In this document: positions 44,544 to 56,405 of the stretch, piece after piece | Layout of the letters: every line of letters starts with the position of its first letter | Numbering within the stretch: the first letter of the stretch is position 1 | Origin: Corynespora cassiicola | Lineage: Eukaryota; Ascomycota; Dothideomycetes; Pleosporales; Corynesporascaceae | Assembly (NCBI GenBank): GCA_022059125.1 | Contig: JAEUWY010000015.1 | Location: forward strand, 1,798,001 to 1,862,000 | Length of the DNA: 64,000 nt | Direction: 5' to 3' | The notes under the pieces: model-generated | Told to the model about the DNA's origin: nothing | Seen by the model: the letters and a program-made list of their open reading frames with translations, nothing else | Databases searched by the model: none | Position numbers and translations under genes: made by a program

Positions 44544-45524
44544 ATGAAGCTTCTTGTCGCCCTCTGTGCTACCTTCTTTTTCGTCAACATCACGGCCAAA
44601 TCGCTACGAGAAATCCTTTCGGACAACCCATCATTATCCATATTTAAGAATTTATTACAGCAATTTCGACTTTTTGAAGATTTCAGTTCCTTGAAAAATG
44701 TCACCTTAATCGCACCCACCGATCAAGCTTACCTCGACCTTGCACAATGGGGTTTCAACTTGAGCCTAGTAGAGCCCTTCATCGCACGGGCTCTGTTGCA
44801 GTATCACGTCCTAGAAGGGACATGGCATTCTAGCGACCTATCGACCACACCGAAAGTTCTGCATACACTCCTCCAGCCACCCATCCTCACCAACGTCAGC
44901 AAAGGCGCAGCAGTGAAGCTCTGGCAAGAAAAAGCAACCAACACCCTCCTGACTGAGTCCGGACTCCAGGTCATTGGAGGCATTGAGAAATCGGATATTC
45001 AGTTTGACAACGGAGTTTTGCACATGTCAAACTCATCACTGGTTCTGCCTCACAACATTTCGGCCACGGCAGAACTCACCGGCTTCTCCGAGTTCCTGAG
45101 CTTCATTTCGCAGACGGAGCTTGTCCCCTGTCTTGAGAGCTTAAGGGATGTCACTGTGTTCATGCCCTCAAACTCGGAATTTTTGAAGCTGAAGCCGTTA
45201 CTAGGGTTCTTAGGGCCACATCAGGTCAAGGACTTACTTTTGTATCATTTCTTGCCGAATGAAGTCTTGTACAGAAGTAGGATGGAGGGTGAGAGCAGAA
45301 ACTACACGACCCTACAGGGTGCCCAAATCAACGTTTACTCCGACGACCAAGGAGCGATTCAGGCAAATGGTGTAAAAGTAATTCGTTCAGATATTATGAT
45401 CTACGGAGGGGTCGCTCACGAATTAGAGGGAATTCTCGTCCCTCCATCCGAGATGCACAAGATAAAGTCTTCCCCAGGCGTAGGTGTATCGGCATCACAT
45501 GCTTTTCAGATCTTGTTTCAATAG
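44544..45524 (+). CDS. Secreted protein with two fasciclin (FAS1) domains (CTB11-type)
   Basis: An intronless gene of 326 residues with a signal peptide (about 18 residues, ending ITA). Domain 1 (about 20-160) shows FAS1 H1-like VTLIAPTDQAYLDL and a YHVLEG segment. Domain 2 (about 165-310) shows VTVFMPSNSEFLKL, LLYHFLPNEVLY and HELEGILVPP. There is no GPI signal. N-x-S/T sites are frequent. Fasciclin proteins have no catalytic residues; in perylenequinone clusters such a protein is needed together with the laccase-like oxidase for dimer formation. The divergent position to that oxidase supports the same pairing here. Confidence 0.86.
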   Translation: MKLLVALCATFFFVNITAKSLREILSDNPSLSIFKNLLQQFRLFEDFSSLKNVTLIAPTDQAYLDLAQWGFNLSLVEPFIARALLQYHVLEGTWHSSDLSTTPKVLHTLLQPPILTNVSKGAAVKLWQEKATNTLLTESGLQVIGGIEKSDIQFDNGVLHMSNSSLVLPHNISATAELTGFSEFLSFISQTELVPCLESLRDVTVFMPSNSEFLKLKPLLGFLGPHQVKDLLLYHFLPNEVLYRSRMEGESRNYTTLQGAQINVYSDDQGAIQANGVKVIRSDIMIYGGVAHELEGILVPPSEMHKIKSSPGVGVSASHAFQILFQ

Positions 45525-45844
45525 CTTCACATAAAATATGAATTACTTCTGTGGTCGTATTGCTTAAGCAGTATTTTATCCATGAGAACAGGGTGAGATT
45601 TTTTTCATATAGAAGACGATGTTGTAATGATACTGCTGTTAATTGCCGAGAGGACTCAGGAGGAGCAGAAATGAACAAAATAACTAACCCGAACGACTTT
45701 ATTACATGGAAACCAAGGCTTAAAGGAACATGACGCTATAAAAGGATTGATCAAAGAAGCCCAGGTACACAAATATAAACTATTATCGAAACACTTGATA
45801 GAAGGCGGCCGTAAATAGAGAATGGGGTCAAATCAGATTCACTT
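45525..45844. other. Tail-to-tail intergenic region
   Basis: Between the 3' ends of the fasciclin gene and the polyketide synthase gene. No feature is recognised. Confidence 0.4.
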
Positions 45845-48800
45845 TCAAGTAACCACTCCTAATGTGCGGCGAATGAAGTGTCCTAGCTGCTCTCCACCAG
45901 AGCCCCTCATCATGCTGAAATGATGATGACCCTTTACTATATCGACCATGATGTTCCGCTCAGGAAAAAGCAGCGCCCACTCTCCTGGGCCAAAGTCGGT
46001 TCTCTGCTCTGTTAAAAACTTCATGCCTTCTGTGTCCTCCGAGTCGAATGACGCATGGGGCAGCGGCGCATACTGATCCCCAAAAGCACATGAACCCGCC
46101 CAGATGATATTGACCTTCCCGGGGCCCTTAAGGTTTCGTGGCATGGGAGGTGCATGATAATCATGCAGCAACTCAATCGTTGCTTCAAAATGCGGCATGA
46201 GCCACTCTGGCAACTTAGGATTTTCCGCTGATTGTCCATTCTGGCGAGCGATGGCACCCATTTCAGTTCCAAAGATGCCAACTTTGCTGCAATGATCGAA
46301 GAAACGACGAGGAAGCCGGTCAAGTCCGTTGTTAGGTGGTGGTGAATCGATCAAAGTGAGAGAAGCTACCTCTTCACCGGCCACCATAAGTTCTTGAGAA
46401 ATTGCGTAGGCCAGTATACCACCGGCAGACCAGCCTGCAAGATGATAAGGCCCATGGGGCTGGTGTTTACGAACACCTTCGACGTATGAAGTTACTATCT
46501 CGGACAATTGTCGACCTCTCATCTCAGTAGGAGTCTTCATAAAGGGTGAATTGAAGCCAATCACAGCCGTAGTTGGTGCAATGGAAGGCAAGTTCAGGTA
46601 GGAAGTGGCAGCCCCGCATCCATCCGGAAATAAGAATAGTCTTTCAGATGCCCTTCGTGAAGAGCCTTGAAGCGTGATAGACCATGCAGGTTGAATCGGC
46701 GACAAGGCTACCTGATCAAGTATCTCCATATTGGCAGGAACCGACTGCGGATCTTCGGGAAATCCCACGGAAAAGGTATTAGAGTTTGAAGTGGATATAT
46801 CTGATGTGCTTGGAGTGACAGAACCGCTGGTGATTTTGTCCCTCAGGTCGCCGATAGTAGGGAAGTCCAGGAAAAGAGAACGGTCTGGAACATCAACATT
46901 GAGCTCATCTCGCATCCGGCTGCAGACCACAAGTGATAACAAGGAGTCTACTCCAATGTCAGAGAAGCTTGTATCACCCTTTAGTTCGGCAATGTCGATT
47001 CCGCTCTCTTCGGCGATGATATTGAGGGCACTAGTCCAGATATCGGCAATCACGTCCTCACGATCTGTATATACTCCCTTGATATTGATGGGTATAGACA
47101 CCTCGTGAATGGTTTCGGCCTCGGTAACAGAATCTTCAAGTTGGTGATCAAGCCCTATCAAAAAGGTCTTAAAGTCGCTCACGGTATGAAGATCGAAGAA
47201 AACCGTAGAGTCGAAATCGATTCCAAGCTCGTCCCTGATCCGGCTAGTAACCACAAGAGACAACAGCGAGTCAACCCCAACGTCGTCAAAACGCGTTTCG
47301 TCAGTGAGGTCTGCAACAGATACACCACTTTCATCGCTGATGATTTGAACGGCTTTGATAGCTGTAACGGATTTTGCAGGGCGTCGATGATCGACGAGTT
47401 TTGTAGCTGTTTTGGTGACGATGCTTGAAGCCTGAGGAGGAACAACTTGCTGGGCTGATTGAGATATCGGCTCTTTTCCTGCTAAGCCTGTTACACGCTT
47501 GCTTGCCGAGCTCACTATGTACTGCATAAGCCTCTTTGGTACCCCCTGAAGCTACGTGATTGGTCAGATCTGGAAAGTCTTGGAAGATGATGAGGTACTT
47601 ACAGCCACACCAGCAAATATGCCAACAACATCATCCTTGTGAAATATTGTGATATCCCCATGCCAAAGTTTGTCCTTGCCTTGGACCATCTTGACGTGGG
47701 TGGTATATATCTTCTGTGAATCAATAGCCTCGAGTAGTTGCAGTGATCTCCAGCCATGATTCACAAAAAGCTCTTTATCAAGATCCACCGTGTTGTTACC
47801 ATTCATGACAAATCCGCCGAGTTGAGATAAAGCATCGATGTAGGCAGGATTGGTGTGGAAGCTACCTTTGTCAAGGACCTCGGTGAAATTAACCCGCCCC
47901 ACTGCCTCATACATGTCACTATCGAGGATAATCTCCTCCAATGCACGGTAGTTCGGATCAAAATCTGCCAGTTGACCGACCATTTTGTAGATCATGGCTT
48001 TGCTGTACCTGAAAGTGTTTCCGAATTTGCTCAGTTGATGTTCAAGTGAAGCGATACGAGCCTTGATACGTGATGCATTTGCCTTGAGGCTACATCTAGC
48101 TTGGTCCGTATTAAAAAATTTGACTAGGCAAGTCGAGTGCTGTTCGGTCACTTTGTCTTTATTGTCCACACTCGAGAAGGTACATGAGATGGATTTTGTC
48201 TCCGGGTCGAGGCTGGCGAAAGTGCGTAGAAGTTGAGGTTTTCCGTCAGAGTTGGCTACAAGCGCACTTTGGATGTTCATATCTGCAATGTCGATGGAAA
48301 GGACCTTGCCACCATGTTCAAAGTAGCGCTTTAAGTACTTCCCGATGGTAAAAGCAATATCTGCGTACACGGATGGAGTGCAAAGAGGGACGCCATACAC
48401 CTTGTGGCCTTGCACCATGGGATGAAGATCGATCCGGCTCAAGTCGGCTTCTACCACAAGCTCACCACCTTTGGCGCTGGCGGTGTGTTGAACGATCCTG
48501 TGGATCGAGGAACTCTCGAGGGCAGGCTGCTCAATTTGAAGCGGGGGCTCCCCTTTCCGAAGAGACCAATCGTGGACATACTGTATCCAGTATTCTTTCA
48601 AATCCCAACTATAAGAGGGCAGATCTAGAACCTGTTGAGAGGAAGCGAAGTCGGTATGGTAAGCCATCCAGTCGATTTTTGCACCGGCAGTATAGAAGGC
48701 GGCAAGAGCTTGGGCAAGAAGTCGTGCCGAATCTGTGCCACTTCGACAAGAAGGGAAGCTTCGAAACGCTGCTCCAGCAACCTCTTTCACCATCTTTGTG

Positions 48801-51800
48801 ACAACCAGCGTGGGTCCAATCTCGACGCCCATCATCCCCTCATTGATAAAGTTTGCAGCTTTTGCTGCCTTCAAAGCCCCCAGCATGTCGACCTTGTCCC
48901 TGCAATGCCGAACAAAAAAATCTGGTCCGAGGTCGTCACTCTGCGTAATCACCCTGCCGCATGTTGGAGAAATAAGGGGAATCTTGGGTTCTCTAAACTC
49001 GATCCCTGTAGCAGCCAATTGCAGCGACGCGAGGATGGGCTCGACTTGAGATGTATGATATGCGTAAGGAACTTCAAGAAAGGTGTGAGAGATGCCCCTC
49101 TTTACTAGAGGGCGGCGAACAGCGTCCATCTGTGCTTTTGTACCCCCGAGTACAATATTTTCATGGCCGTTCAGGCAAGAGACTTCGTAGTGGGAGCCCG
49201 GTGAGCCAACAAAAGACTCGAGCCTCGACAGATCAGTTCGTACTGCCAACATAGCATGGCTATCTTGGTCACAAAATTGCTCTAAAAGCTGAGCTCTTCG
49301 TCCGACCAAGCTGATGACATCGACCTGTGAAAGCACAGATGCGGCATACAAGGCAGCAAATTCCCCAAGACTGTGTCCGACGACCACACTAGGACGTACG
49401 CCAAGAGAAACCCACAGGCGATACAATGCCATCTGAAAGCATACGGAAGCAAGTTGCAAGGTAGTCGGTTTTGCATCAGCATAAGCTGCAGATAGGCCTT
49501 CGAAGAGTTGTTGAATAGGCGGAAGTTGCAGCTGCAGGCAAATGCTATTGTAGCAGCGAATATCATCACGAAATCCGCTATACTGGGAGTACAAGTCCAC
49601 GCCCATGCCAGCATAATGAGCACCTTGTCCGGTAAATGCAAAAAGATACCGAGGAGATCCTTTCGCTCGAGAAGAACCCTCTTTGCGTTCCAAAGATCTC
49701 CTAAGCGATGCGCTGGCTGATTCTAGGTCGGAAGCAAGTACCATCACACGATGGGGATGGTGGATGCGGCGAGCAGTGGTCGTGTATGAAAGTCTTGGTA
49801 GCACTAGAGGGTCTGAGGATTGTCGCGCTTCTATCCATTCGGCAAGGTTCTTCAGGTTATTCTCTAGCGACGCGGGCGTCTTTGCTGATACAGCAATGAC
49901 GTGATCTAGTCGAGTATCAACCTGATTCGGCGTAGATGAGGCAGGTGCATCTTCTAGTATAAGAGCTGTATTGCCACCAGCGGCAGAGAAATTGTTCAAC
50001 AAGACTCTTCTGACACCTCCGCCTGGATATGGGCGGGGCCACTGCACAGACGCCGTTGCAACGGAGACATTTCTCGCGGCCAGGTCGGGGAGCTTGTGAT
50101 TGATCTTGGTTTTAATGCCACAATGGGGTGGAATGGTTGAATGCTTCAACATCAAAAGAACTTTTGCAAGACTTGTTACACCAGCCGCAGCTTCTCCATG
50201 TCCGACGTTGGATTTTGCTGCACCGATCCAGAGTCTTTCATGGGAGGACCGTACTGCTTTTGTGGGTACTTCTGGTGCAAGCGTCTGTAGAACTGACATA
50301 GCCTCGCTTGCGTCTCCAGCTTGGGTGCCAGTGCCATGCATTTCGCAATAGGTTATATCTTTTGCTTTGACGCCTGCTTGCAAAAGAAGGCTTTCAAAAA
50401 GTGCTTGCTGAGCACCTACATGTGGACGAGTAATTGAGTCGGCCTCGGCTGAGTGATTAGTCTGGATAGCTAGTATGCATGCTTGAACGGGATCCTTGTC
50501 CGCGACGGCATCGCTCAGTCTTTTCAATACTGCTGTCGCGACAGCCTCTCCGCGGCAGTAGCCATCGGCGGTATCATCAAATGTCTTACAGTTACCCGTC
50601 CTCGAGAGAAAGTGGCCACGGTCTAAGCCCGCAGTCATATCTGGGTTTGTGAGAACATTTGTGCCGCCTACGATGGCTGTGTCGACCTCGCCTTTCCACA
50701 GGGCATTGCATGCGAGGTGTATTGCAGAGAGACTAGAGCTACAAGCTGTGTCGATAGTGTAACTAGGGCCGGAAAACTTGAAGTGATAATTAATCCGGCC
50801 TGGGATGAACGCACGATTGCCTCCTGGAATAAAATACGTGTCGATGTCCTGTGCAGAGTTGGTTTCCATCCAATCATTACTCGTACTTCCAAAATAGACG
50901 CCAATCCGGTCTTTCTGTGTGGATGAGGTCCGACCAGGAACGATGCCAGCTTGTTCCAAAGCTTCTGCTGCAGTCAAGAGGGCGAGCCGTTGGGCAGGGT
51001 CGACTTGGGGAGCCTCCCTGGGAGACATGTTGAAGAAGCGGGCGTCAAACAGACCTGCGTCATGCAACCAGCATCCAAATCCTGTCCCACTGGTGTTCTT
51101 CGCCATGTGAAGTGCCGATGCATCCCCCACATGGGTTGATGTGTTCCAACGAGACGCAGGAGCTAGTTCATGTGTATCTATTCCATGTTCTAAAACATGC
51201 CAAAAGGCATCCATGCTTGGAGCACGAGGAAATCGTCCCGCCATGGAAAGGATGGCGATCTTGTCTCGGGCCTTTCCCGCGACAGGTGGAATCAGGCATG
51301 GTGCCCTATCCAGCAGTGGTGAATGGTCTATTCGCGAGCCCAACCGCCCGAGAGCGTTGTGGACGGCTACGCCCAGGCCGTCGGGCGCTGTCGTGACATG
51401 GCGGATAACAAAGGATCCATCCGGATCTGTGTTATGGAGTTGAGTCGCGATTCCGGCGGGTACTAAGTCCCACCTGATGGTCTGCTTCAAGCATGCTTCG
51501 ACGGCGGAACCTAAAGCGTCGCGGTACGTGGTCAGGCGAATGCTCTCTCCCGTGCTGCTTGAGATGATGGGGATAGTGGCAGACGGGCGAAAGTCAGGCA
51601 CGTCGCGCAGTGCAAGGCTAACATGCTCGGGGCCGTACAGGTGCTCGGCATGGTAGGGAGCAGTGATTGGAAGAGGCACGGCGCTATACCGCGACAGGCT
51701 GGATTCGGCGAAGAGCTGGCCGAGGACGCGAGGAGGAGCAGACACGCTGAAGCGTGACGGGGCAATCCTGGCGCTGACGTAAGGCATCGCGAGTGGGCCG

Positions 51801-52530
51801 AGGCTCTGGACGCGTTGTTAGAGAGTGACGCGTTCACGCGTCTGACCATCAATCAACATGGAGCGTCGCATACCTTTTCGGCCGCAAACCGGTCAATGGC
51901 TCCCATCAACTCATCTTCGTCGATGCCGGCCAAAGCCATGGTCCACGGGCTGTAGATGCCCTGCTCGTCTTGCAGTGGCTGCAGGCGGCTTCCCACGTCC
52001 CACGCGCACGCGCCCACTCGAAATGCGACGGCGACGGCATGCCTCCCCAGGGACACAATCTCTACTGGATTGGATGAGCAGCCCACGGCGATTGATGATA
52101 TGAGACCCGTGCATCGTGCAGTGATGCAAGCGTTGCCCGCTGTCGGATGCCCGTGTCCACCAGAAACATGCTCACTACGCAGCCTAGTCAGCAACATGAT
52201 GCCATGACTTGATGACAAGTCGTATCCGAGCACTTCAACTTACCGCAGGAACGTTCCAATGTGGCAGATGCATGTGAGGGCTTGTATCAAAGCCGGGTTC
52301 AATATCCCTTCTCGCCAGGGCGTTACCAAGTCGGCCAGGGAGGCAAACCGAGGACAGGCCACCTCCTGCTCATGCCTGAGTGAAGCAACCTCCTGCTTCA
52401 GCACTCGGCAGCTCGATTCCAAGAAGCTGTGTAGTACGACATCATCATGCGCTAGTAGCAGCTCAGAGAGAGGGTTGCATGCATCAAACGTCTGATCGCC
52501 AAAGACAAAGACTTGCATGGGGGTCGCCAT
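45845..52530 (-). CDS. Non-reducing polyketide synthase, SAT-KS-MAT-PT-ACP-ACP-TE (CTB1/nor-toralactone-synthase type)
   Basis: Four exons, complement(join(45845..47551,47603..51805,51874..52174,52244..52530)), give 2165 residues with exact phases. SAT (1-about 350) has its Cys in ARCTG (115-119), where the usual motif is GXCXG. KS (about 377-800) has DTACSSS (Cys about 551) and His in EMHGTG (about 686) and SNVGHGE (about 732). MAT has GHSLGE (Ser about 1008). PT (about 1295-1590) has its His in [11 protein letters not shown] (about 1330) and Asp in NPAYIDAL (about 1520). Two ACPs each carry GVDSLL (Ser about 1692 and about 1800). The C-terminal TE has GWSAGG (Ser about 1972) and a late HHHFSMM. 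No reductive, methyltransferase or Claisen-cyclase-specific additions are seen. Domain order and neighbours match CTB1, which makes nor-toralactone from acetate and malonate units. The gene is divergent from the OMT/monooxygenase fusion. Confidence 0.93.
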
Positions 52531-53131
52531 ATTGGGACGTCGTCGACTGGAAGAAAGTAGAAGCAAGGAAATCAGGTGAGAAATACTCCGGGGCAATGTT
52601 CCTGGCAGACTCCTTATCCGTGCGGCCGTAGAGGATGTATCTTCAAGATGAGTGACCTGTACAGGAACCCTAGCATCGGCAACACATGGTTACCGAACGC
52701 TAAAGCCATTGCGCATATCGAGAAATACCAAGACTCGCATAACGAAGCAGAAACCTAGATACGAGTTTCGGAGATCATGGAGCGAAGGAGAGTCTGACAC
52801 CCCCGCGGGAGCGCCTGCACTCGGTTTCCTGCCTTAACCTCTCCTACCTAGGGGGACGGGGGCTGGCCCCACCTGACAACAAATGCCGGCCATGACATTC
52901 ATGTTGATGCTAAATGGCATTTTCGGGGACCATGGCTATTCCTCGTCCTGAGGTTCGGTGATTACGGTGGAAAGCCTATCACTAAGAGCCATGCAGCTTT
53001 TCGGTCCACCTAAAATCCATCAAGGTAAACCAGGCTGCCATCTACTTTTTCCTCCAAAACATCTCGTCTGATTCATTTTTCTGGTATTACCCCAGAGAAC
53101 ATATTGGTCAATCCTCCTTCCAAGCTGTACA
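52531..53131. promoter_or_regulatory. Bidirectional promoter, polyketide synthase / OMT-monooxygenase fusion
   Basis: 601 bp between the two core biosynthetic genes read outward. It has repeated TCGG-containing boxes (near 52676, 52769, 52821, 52923, 52956 and 53000), a possible zinc-cluster half-site set, but not the 12-mer found in the two other divergent promoters. Confidence 0.5.
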
Positions 53132-55986
53132 ATGTCGCCCACAATGCTTTCTCCATACCCATTTGAAGATGCTCTGGCACAGGCACAGCGTGCTGGAGAC
53201 GAGATTAAAGGATATTTGGAGGCAACCAGAGGGTTTCACCACGGCCTAAATAATGACCCATTTCACCCCCAATCCCCTATTGAAACACCACTTGCAATCC
53301 AAGCCCCCCGGAGACGGTTGGCAGAGGCTGCAGCGACACTTCTACAGCTGGCCATTGACCCGAAGGAATATCTTGAGCAAATATCAGCAAACGTGAGTGA
53401 TGATGCGACAGAGCCCTATTGGGCACGTTTGCCATAGACTAACATGTGTGTATGTAGAACCACCACCTGGTGTGCCTTCGCTGGCTCGTCAATCTCGAGA
53501 TTGTTGACAGGATACCGACACAGGGGTCTATATCATACAAAGATCTTGCGGTTAAGTGCAATGTACCTGAACGACAACTACGGTCGGTTGCGCGCATGGC
53601 GGCAGCGCACGGGTTCCTGCACGAATCCAGCCCACTCAACATATCACATTCGCGCAGCTCAGCTCTTGTGGCTACAGATCCAGAGTTTCTCAATTGGGCA
53701 CGGTTTTTGACAAACTACTCCATCCCCTCCGCTTTTCGCTTTCCGGAAGCAACACAGCGATGGGGTCTTACTGAAAAGAAGAACGAGACGGCATTCAACA
53801 TTGCCATGAATGTGGAGCAGCCCTTCTTTGACCATCTGAAGCAGAATAAGGAGATGAACACAATGTTCTCGTCCTACATGCGTAACGTGGCTAGCTCTGA
53901 AGCGACGAGCTTGAAACATTTGGTCAATGGATTCGACTGGGGAAGTTTACCCTCTGGTGCCACAGTAGTCGATGTTGGAGGATCAACTGGGCATGCAAGC
54001 GCTGTGCTTGCCGAAAAGTTTCCCAATCTATTTTTCATTGTCCAGGACCTACCTGAGACGCTAGAAAACTTGGATCACGTTACCAGCAGCAAGCCAGACT
54101 TGACCGGACGATTGCAATTTATGCCTCATGATTTCTTCACACCTCAACCGGTCACACACGCTGATATATATCTTCTACGTATGATCATCCATGATTGGCC
54201 GAACGAGACTGCCGTCAAAATTCTTAGCCACATCAGAGATGCGTTGAAGAAGACTAGCTCTCGGATCATCATCATGGATACAGTCTTGCCCCAGCCGGGG
54301 GCTATGTCACTCCTCCAGGAGCGACAGTTGCGAGTCAGAGATTTGACAATGATGCAGGTGTTCAATGCAAAAGAGAGGGAATATGAATCTTGGAGCGACC
54401 TCTTGGCCAAAGCCGGCTTGGTGATTAAGGATCTTCAGCAGCCCGAGGGGAGCAACATGGCTGTCCTTGAGGTCGCCATTTCGCAAGATCGAGCAGGAGC
54501 CCCCGGCCAGCCAATTATCCCCATCGGCACTTCACAAAATAGGAGTTCCCTTCTCGACAATGATGCCCACTCAAATCGCAACTCGAATGTCGCCAGTTCC
54601 CATATTGCGAATGAGAACTTTGCTGCTCCAATTACAGGCACACCTACCAACATATCTAGGTCGTCTAGTGCCGCGGCCAATATTCCTCCACCCAATCCCA
54701 GTCTATGTACACAGAAAGGTCAACTACCTGTTCTGATTATCGGGGCTGGAATCAGTGGGCTTTGCCTTGCTCAGTATCTCGAAAGACGCGCTATCCCTTT
54801 TGTTGTCTTTGATCGCGATATCAGCGAGCAAAGTCGGCCCCAAGGGTACCGACTCAAGCTCGAATCTGATGCCGCTGACGCCTTGCGGGAAACCCTAAGT
54901 CCAGAGATGTATCTCAAATTTGAGGCAAGCTGTGCTATATCGGCGGTTGGAGAGACAGATTATGACCCAATTAGCGGCGCTTGCATCAGGAGTCGCGCAG
55001 GTGGAGGGCTTGCGGGGGGCAAGGGTCTCCGAGCGAGCTACACCGTAGACCGATCAGTCTTCCGAAAAATGCTCATGACTGGCATTCACCACAAGATTCT
55101 CTTCGACAAAGAGCTGGATCGATTCCACATTGAACAAGATCAGGAGACCAGATATATCAGAGCCGATTTCAAGGATGGTTCCACCGTTTTTGGTCGCTTC
55201 CTTGTCGGTGCCGACGGTACACGATCCGCTGTCCGGAAGCAATTTCTACCAGACCACAGATTTGTTGACACTGGGGCGATTTGCATCTATGGGAAGACGA
55301 TCATGACCTCTGAGTTGCTACAACGTTTTCCAGCCAAGGGTCTCCGCTGGATGACTGCTTGTGCGGATAGAGCACCCCTCATCCAGTCCATCCTCATCGG
55401 CGAAAGCCCACTGACGCTTCTTTCTGAGCCCATCAGATTCTCCGAAGAGAGCAGGAAGCAAGCTTCGGTAGCGCTGCCGGATGATTACGTTTACTGGGTG
55501 TTGATCGGACGAAAAGAGCTGTTCGCCGAGTCGGAGAGCGACAATTCTTTCAAAGCGGAGACCGCTCCAGAGGCTGCCAAACTCTCTGCATCAACAAGCT
55601 TACTAATGACCAGCGAATGGGGTCCTGCCATACGCTCGTTGCTCGAACTCCAAGATGTGTCGCAGGCCTCGACCATGCGCGTTCTTTCTGCACCGCCCAA
55701 TATTGCCGAGTGGCAGACTTCGCCGCACGTGACGCTCGTCGGCGACTCTATACATGCGATGTCGCCCTGCGGTGGCGTCGGGGCAAACATCGCTCTCCGA
55801 GATGCAACTCAGTTGGGAAAGGTAATTACCGGCACGGGAAAGGGGCAAGATTTTGTGGATGGACTGAGCAGATTCGAGGCGGACATGAGGAAGAGGGCTT
55901 TGGCCGGTATCATGAGGAGTTTTGCTGGGTCAAAGAAGATGTTTGATCAGCTTCCATTTGAGAAACTCTCATCAGTCCAGACTTGA
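53132..55986 (+). CDS. O-methyltransferase / FAD-monooxygenase fusion (CTB3-type)
   Basis: Two exons, join(53132..53392,53458..55986), give 929 residues. The N-terminal half is a class-I methyltransferase: a dimerisation segment, SAM motif VVDVGGSTGHA (about 257-267), VQDLPE, and catalytic His in MIIHDWP (about 332). A Ser/Asn-rich linker of about 80 residues follows. The C-terminal half is a group-A flavin monooxygenase: GAGISG (about 516-521), VGADGTRS (near 670) and LVGDSIHAMSP (near 848). In cercosporin biosynthesis the same fusion methylates nor-toralactone to toralactone and then oxidatively opens the aromatic ring, releasing a naphthalene. The two-domain arrangement and the divergent polyketide synthase make the assignment strong. 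No key residue appears to be missing. Confidence 0.92.
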
Positions 55987-56405
55987 ACTTTCGTTTACCA
56001 GTAGATTCCCGCAATTTAGATTAGTTATCGACTAATTGTAAAGAGTTAGTCCTCAACTGGTTCCTGCGAAGATAATTTGCATATCACAAGCAAGAGATAA
56101 TCCATGTGAGGCTCTAATGATTATTCATTCTATTTACCGCACGTGTTATGACTATAGTGAGTAATGACTGATGGAACTTGAGCGCTAGACCAACCTTTGT
56201 AGGCTCATGATTGGAAACTGACGGTTGTTTTATCAATTATCACACCGCAAGTGATGGATTCTCGACTAGAAATCTGCTAACTGTCAGTTACTTTATTGAC
56301 CATCCTAAAGTGTCACTGGGGAAGGTAGTCGCAGAATCTAGCAGCTACAAGGTAGAACTACCTTGGGCAGTCCAAAGTTGAGTTATATGTAGTTAAATAA
56401 TCTCT
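55987..56405. other. Tail-to-tail intergenic region
   Basis: Between the 3' ends of the fusion gene and the exporter. AT-rich, no feature recognised. Confidence 0.4.
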
